From: CAZSVI01 sp964610205
Lineage (GTDB): Bacteria > Bacillota > Clostridia > DSM-8532
DNA length: 35,959 nucleotides
Reading direction: 5' to 3'
NCBI GenBank assembly: GCA_964610205.1
Contig: CAZSVI010000024.1
Location: 1-35,959 of the forward strand
The position numbers were made by a program, and so were the translations under genes. The notes below the pieces were generated by a model. The model saw nothing but the letters and a program-made list of their open reading frames with translations, did no database searches and was not told the origin of the DNA. Shown in pieces: positions 33,206 to 35,959 of the stretch (within the stretch, counting starts at the first letter, position 1; each line of letters opens with the position of its first letter).

Positions 33206-34864
33206 TTATTTATCACATGCGAGGCTTTTGAGCATCCTGTTTATCTGTTCCCTTTTTTGAAGGAGCCACTCCGCTTCCTTCGGATATTCAAAGAAAGTAA
33301 TCGGCTGTTCCAGGTCATCTTCCAGCATATTTACAACAGCCTCCCTGCCGATGAACTCCTCAAGCAATTCAAGAGCTCGCAAGTCCTGAAGGGCATCATA
33401 AAAGACCTTAAGCCTTAATGATTCGACAGGAGCATCTTTACCGGGATATACCACAAAAGCGTCTCCCGATGGAAAGGCATATCCCGCGTCGGTTACGCGG
33501 AACGGATCAATCGGATAACGTGAGTATTGGGAATACCAGAAATTATAACCCCAGTGCAAAAAACCCCGTATTTTGAATTTATAAAGCTGCATCCCAATAA
33601 TTCTGTTCCTGGCTGAAGGCATATTGAAAAACCGGTTGGATACCCTGTCATATTGTCCATTGCAGTAATATGTCCATAGGTTTGGAACATTATTCTCCAG
33701 AAAAACATTAATATGGTCTGTGGCCGGAATAGGATTTTTTACAATACCGGTTTCATAAAAACTGTAATCCGATAATGCATCAATCACCGGGTATCCCTCT
33801 ACCAATCCGTTAACAGCATCGCTTGCTTTTTTATAATATTCCAGATGCTTTATGCCCGGTTCATCCGATACATGGAAAAAACAAAATTTTTCTATATTAT
33901 TATCTTTAATGAATTCAATCAGCTTCTTTATAAACAGGGACAGAAACGTTAAATATTCTTCTCCCGTCGCATTGGTATCCCATCCGAAGATACGCTTTAG
34001 TTTCCCATTTTCCGCAGCCATGATTTTGGGAGCATGTCTGGCGCCCCATTGGGTAAACAAATGTGAAAACTCAAAGTATTTTACGCCCTTTGCCCGACAC
34101 AAATCAACCCACTTTTTCAGTTTTTCAAATCCAAACCTATAGGTATTATGTATTTTTTCCACATCGACAAGCTGTACCGAAGGCCTTTCCCCTCCCACCT
34201 CAGTGTCCAGTGGAGGCGTAAAGAGAGGTGTCAATATCATATTTATGCCATTCTTTACTGCGGTGTCAATAAACTGACCAATCCTCTTCCAGTGTTCATC
34301 ATCGAAAATCTCAAGCCCGTAATATACCGCCAGGCAATCAACGTGGAACCATTCGGTATGAATCAACCTTTGTTCAGGAAGATCCACATCAAACAATTCA
34401 ATATTAAATTCAACTCTTCCAAGTTCTTCCCCTGAGGATTCCAAAAATATTACTTCTACCGGATAAACCCCGGCATGGACCTTTTTGTCCGGATTTATAG
34501 TAATCCATAACGCTCTCCATTGCTCCGGAAGCAATGTAATGCCCCCATCATCCAAAGGTATAAGAGGATCCGGGTATAATCCCGGCACTGTTCTTAATAC
34601 ATTGCTGTCATAATCTGAGAAGCATGGCATTTCAGAAGGGACAAGACCGATCTTACTGATGGTAATCCATTGTGAAATCCTGGAATTAATAATAACCTGA
34701 ACATTTTTTTTCATATTACCGATCCAATTGTATGCAACCTGAAAGGAAAAGACTTCATTCATAAGCATTGTTGCCTTCTCCCATTGCTTTTTAACCGGTT
34801 CTTCGTCTGCAAAAACCTTTTCCAAAGAACTCAATAGCCTTAATTTTAAACTTATATCCTTCAT
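33206..34864 (-). CDS. DUF4091 / GH123-like glycoside hydrolase
   Basis: A 552-residue cytosolic protein (no signal peptide). The start was set at 34864 (MKDISLKLRLLSSLEKVFADEEP) because AGAAAGG lies at good distance; a frame 20 codons longer has no such site. The N-terminal half (about 1-165) is a beta-sandwich with WITINPDKKVHAGVYPVEVIF. The rest is a TIM barrel. FCFFHVSDEPGIKHLEY places Asp334 and Glu335, the paired acids used for catalysis in GH123-like enzymes. FLHWGYNFWYSQYSRYPIDPF and AFVVYPGKDAP are typical of DUF4091 proteins, and RLKVFYDALQDLRALELLEE follows near the C-terminus. The substrate is unknown; an intracellular amino-sugar or glycan fragment is likely. Confidence 0.87.
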   Translation of the reverse strand: MKDISLKLRLLSSLEKVFADEEPVKKQWEKATMLMNEVFSFQVAYNWIGNMKKNVQVIINSRISQWITISKIGLVPSEMPCFSDYDSNVLRTVPGLYPDPLIPLDDGGITLLPEQWRALWITINPDKKVHAGVYPVEVIFLESSGEELGRVEFNIELFDVDLPEQRLIHTEWFHVDCLAVYYGLEIFDDEHWKRIGQFIDTAVKNGINMILTPLFTPPLDTEVGGERPSVQLVDVEKIHNTYRFGFEKLKKWVDLCRAKGVKYFEFSHLFTQWGARHAPKIMAAENGKLKRIFGWDTNATGEEYLTFLSLFIKKLIEFIKDNNIEKFCFFHVSDEPGIKHLEYYKKASDAVNGLVEGYPVIDALSDYSFYETGIVKNPIPATDHINVFLENNVPNLWTYYCNGQYDRVSNRFFNMPSARNRIIGMQLYKFKIRGFLHWGYNFWYSQYSRYPIDPFRVTDAGYAFPSGDAFVVYPGKDAPVESLRLKVFYDALQDLRALELLEEFIGREAVVNMLEDDLEQPITFFEYPKEAEWLLQKREQINRMLKSLACDK

Positions 34865-34937
34865 TTTAATAACCTTTCTTATTAATCTTAATATTTCAGT
34901 ACAGCAAAAAATGTCAAAACACATTTATTATAGAGGT

Positions 34938-34960
34938 GGGCGGGACCATCTTTACCTCGT
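34938..34960. repeat. Dispersed repeat copy 2 (GGGCGGGAC...ATCTTTACCTCGT)
   Basis: GGGCGGGAC (34938-34946) followed by CATCTTTACCTCGT matches the copy at 9963-9988. Here GAGGT (34933-34937) can pair with ACCTC (34954-34958), giving a short hairpin. Both copies are in intergenic DNA, this one between glpK and the DUF4091 gene, where it might act as a weak terminator. Confidence 0.5.
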
Positions 34961-34990
34961 TATAAAAATATCTTTGAACTTAGTAAACAT

Positions 34991-35959
34991 TCATGTCTGC
35001 TCGTCAATCCATTTGAGAGAACGTTCCACCGCTTTTTCCCATCCCTGATACAGCTTCCTGCTGTGTTCTTTATCCATCTTCGGTTTATATACACGTTCTG
35101 CTTTCCATACTTTTAAAACTTCACCCATCCCAGACCACATACCCGTTTGCAAACCTGCCATAAAAGCTGCTCCCCGTGCTGTAGTTTCCACAACCTCGGG
35201 CCTTAGAACATTCACTCCCAGAATATCGGACTGGAACTGCATCATTATATTGCTGACACTTGCGCCTCCATCAACCTTAAGGGAATCAATACCGCAATTT
35301 GCATCCTTGTTCATGCATTCAATAAGATCCTTAACCTGATATGCAATGGCTTCCAGAGTTGCCCTTGCAATATGCTCCTGCCTTACTCCGCTTGTAAGAC
35401 CGAATATGGCGCCTCTTGCATACATATCCCAATAAGGTGTTCCCATTCCCGCAAAAGCCGGCACAAAATATACACCCTTGGTATCCTCCACACTCTCAGC
35501 AAATTCATCACATTGCCTTGCGGTTTTAATTATTTTAAGCCCGTCTCTGAGCCACTGGATAGCCGCACCTGCGATAAACACACTGCCTTCCAGGGCATAA
35601 GTAACTTTATCGTCTATTCCCCACGCTATGGTTGTTAATAGTTTATTTATTGAAAAAACAGGTTTTTCTCCTGTATTTACCAGAAGGAAGCAGCCCGTAC
35701 CATACGTATTTTTTGCCATGCCGGCCTCAAAACATGCCTGGCCGAACAATGCTGCCTGCTGATCACCTATTACAGATGCCACGGGAATCTCCTTACCAAA
35801 TATACTTCTGTCCGTATAACAGAACAAAGAGCAGGAAGGTTTAACTTCAGGAAGAATCGAATACGGAATGTTCAATATATTCAGAATGTCCCTGTCCCAC
35901 ATAAGGTTGTTTATATTATACAGCATGGTTCTTGATGCGTTCGTATAGTCTGTAACGTG
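34991..35959 (-). CDS. glpK: Glycerol kinase, C-terminal 322 residues (partial)
   Basis: The frame runs off the right edge: codons HVTDYTNASRT before the first ATG match the glycerol kinase motif TDxSNASRT, so the start lies beyond the window. The 322 residues are about two thirds of a typical 500-residue GlpK. It phosphorylates glycerol with ATP. GDQQAALFGQACFEAGMAKNTYGTG is the FGGY signature region (only 20 shown as GDQQAALFGQACFEAGMAKN), WDMYARGAIFGLTSG and DGGASVSNIMMQFQSDIL are further GlpK marks, and RGAAFMAGLQTGMW closes the ATP site. It is followed by 126 bp, including the dispersed repeat, before the DUF4091 gene. Confidence 0.95.
   Translation of the reverse strand, partial: HVTDYTNASRTMLYNINNLMWDRDILNILNIPYSILPEVKPSCSLFCYTDRSIFGKEIPVASVIGDQQAALFGQACFEAGMAKNTYGTGCFLLVNTGEKPVFSINKLLTTIAWGIDDKVTYALEGSVFIAGAAIQWLRDGLKIIKTARQCDEFAESVEDTKGVYFVPAFAGMGTPYWDMYARGAIFGLTSGVRQEHIARATLEAIAYQVKDLIECMNKDANCGIDSLKVDGGASVSNIMMQFQSDILGVNVLRPEVVETTARGAAFMAGLQTGMWSGMGEVLKVWKAERVYKPKMDKEHSRKLYQGWEKAVERSLKWIDEQT

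Noticed and set aside
1..35959. CRISPR array, tRNA or rRNA genes, prophage
   Set aside because: No regular repeat-spacer pattern, no cloverleaf or rRNA sequence noticed, and no phage structural or integrase gene seen; this was by eye only.

Overview
The window looks like a chromosomal segment from a low-to-moderate-GC, spore-forming-type Clostridia (Firmicutes). The signs are strong Shine-Dalgarno sites (GGAGG), TTGACA/TATAAT promoters, two TTG starts, a type III glutamine synthetase, an FprA-type flavodiiron protein, Rex, PrsW, and a metG-tatD-G5/3D-ksgA block syntenic with the Bacillus metS-yabD-yabE-ksgA region. No rRNA, tRNA, CRISPR array, intact transposase or phage gene was seen. A 10-N assembly gap lies at 4322-4331.

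Region 1 (1-9801, all minus strand) is mostly carbohydrate uptake and use. A sugar ABC transporter operon (two permeases, then the lipoprotein binding protein) is followed by a bicupin protein, an EamA/DMT transporter and a D-tagatose/D-psicose 3-epimerase-like TIM barrel cut by the left edge. Its long leader contains two palindromic operator candidates. Upstream lies galT-galK, whose promoter carries two 17-bp direct repeats 44 bp apart, and then a flavodiiron protein gene. Region 2 (10000-10869) is a divergent AraC-type regulator. Its promoter overlaps that of the flavodiiron gene and holds a 10-bp match to the galT repeats, so it is a reasonable candidate regulator of the galactose genes.

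Region 3 (11008-20455, minus) is housekeeping: glutamine synthetase III, an unrecognised protein, ksgA, a G5/3D cell-wall protein with its own strong promoter and structured leader, a membrane-anchored coiled-coil protein, tatD and metG. The rnmV gene usually found before ksgA is absent. REP-like GGGGACGGTT repeats sit between the AraC gene and glnN.

Region 4 (20899-25920) holds a NitT/TauT/THI5-type ABC transporter (binding lipoprotein, permease, ATPase), a divergent IspF homologue with a structured leader, Rex, and a lone hisF. Region 5 (26203-30344, plus) pairs a sugar epimerase of the AGE family with a large protein that joins two transglutaminase-like domains to a thioredoxin-fold tail. 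It is followed by what looks like a decayed IS200/IS605 right end (omegaRNA-like).

Region 6 (30595-35959) has a coupled two-gene DNA repair unit (a hypoxanthine/uracil glycosylase fused to O6-methylguanine methyltransferase, plus a DUF4130/TIGR03915 protein), a divergent PrsW-family protease, a DUF4091 glycoside hydrolase-like protein and the C-terminal two thirds of glycerol kinase. The most notable items are the glycosylase-methyltransferase fusion with its DUF4130 partner, the orphan omegaRNA-like remnant, the transglutaminase-thioredoxin protein, the divergent IspF with its leader, and the operator-like repeats in the sugar promoters.
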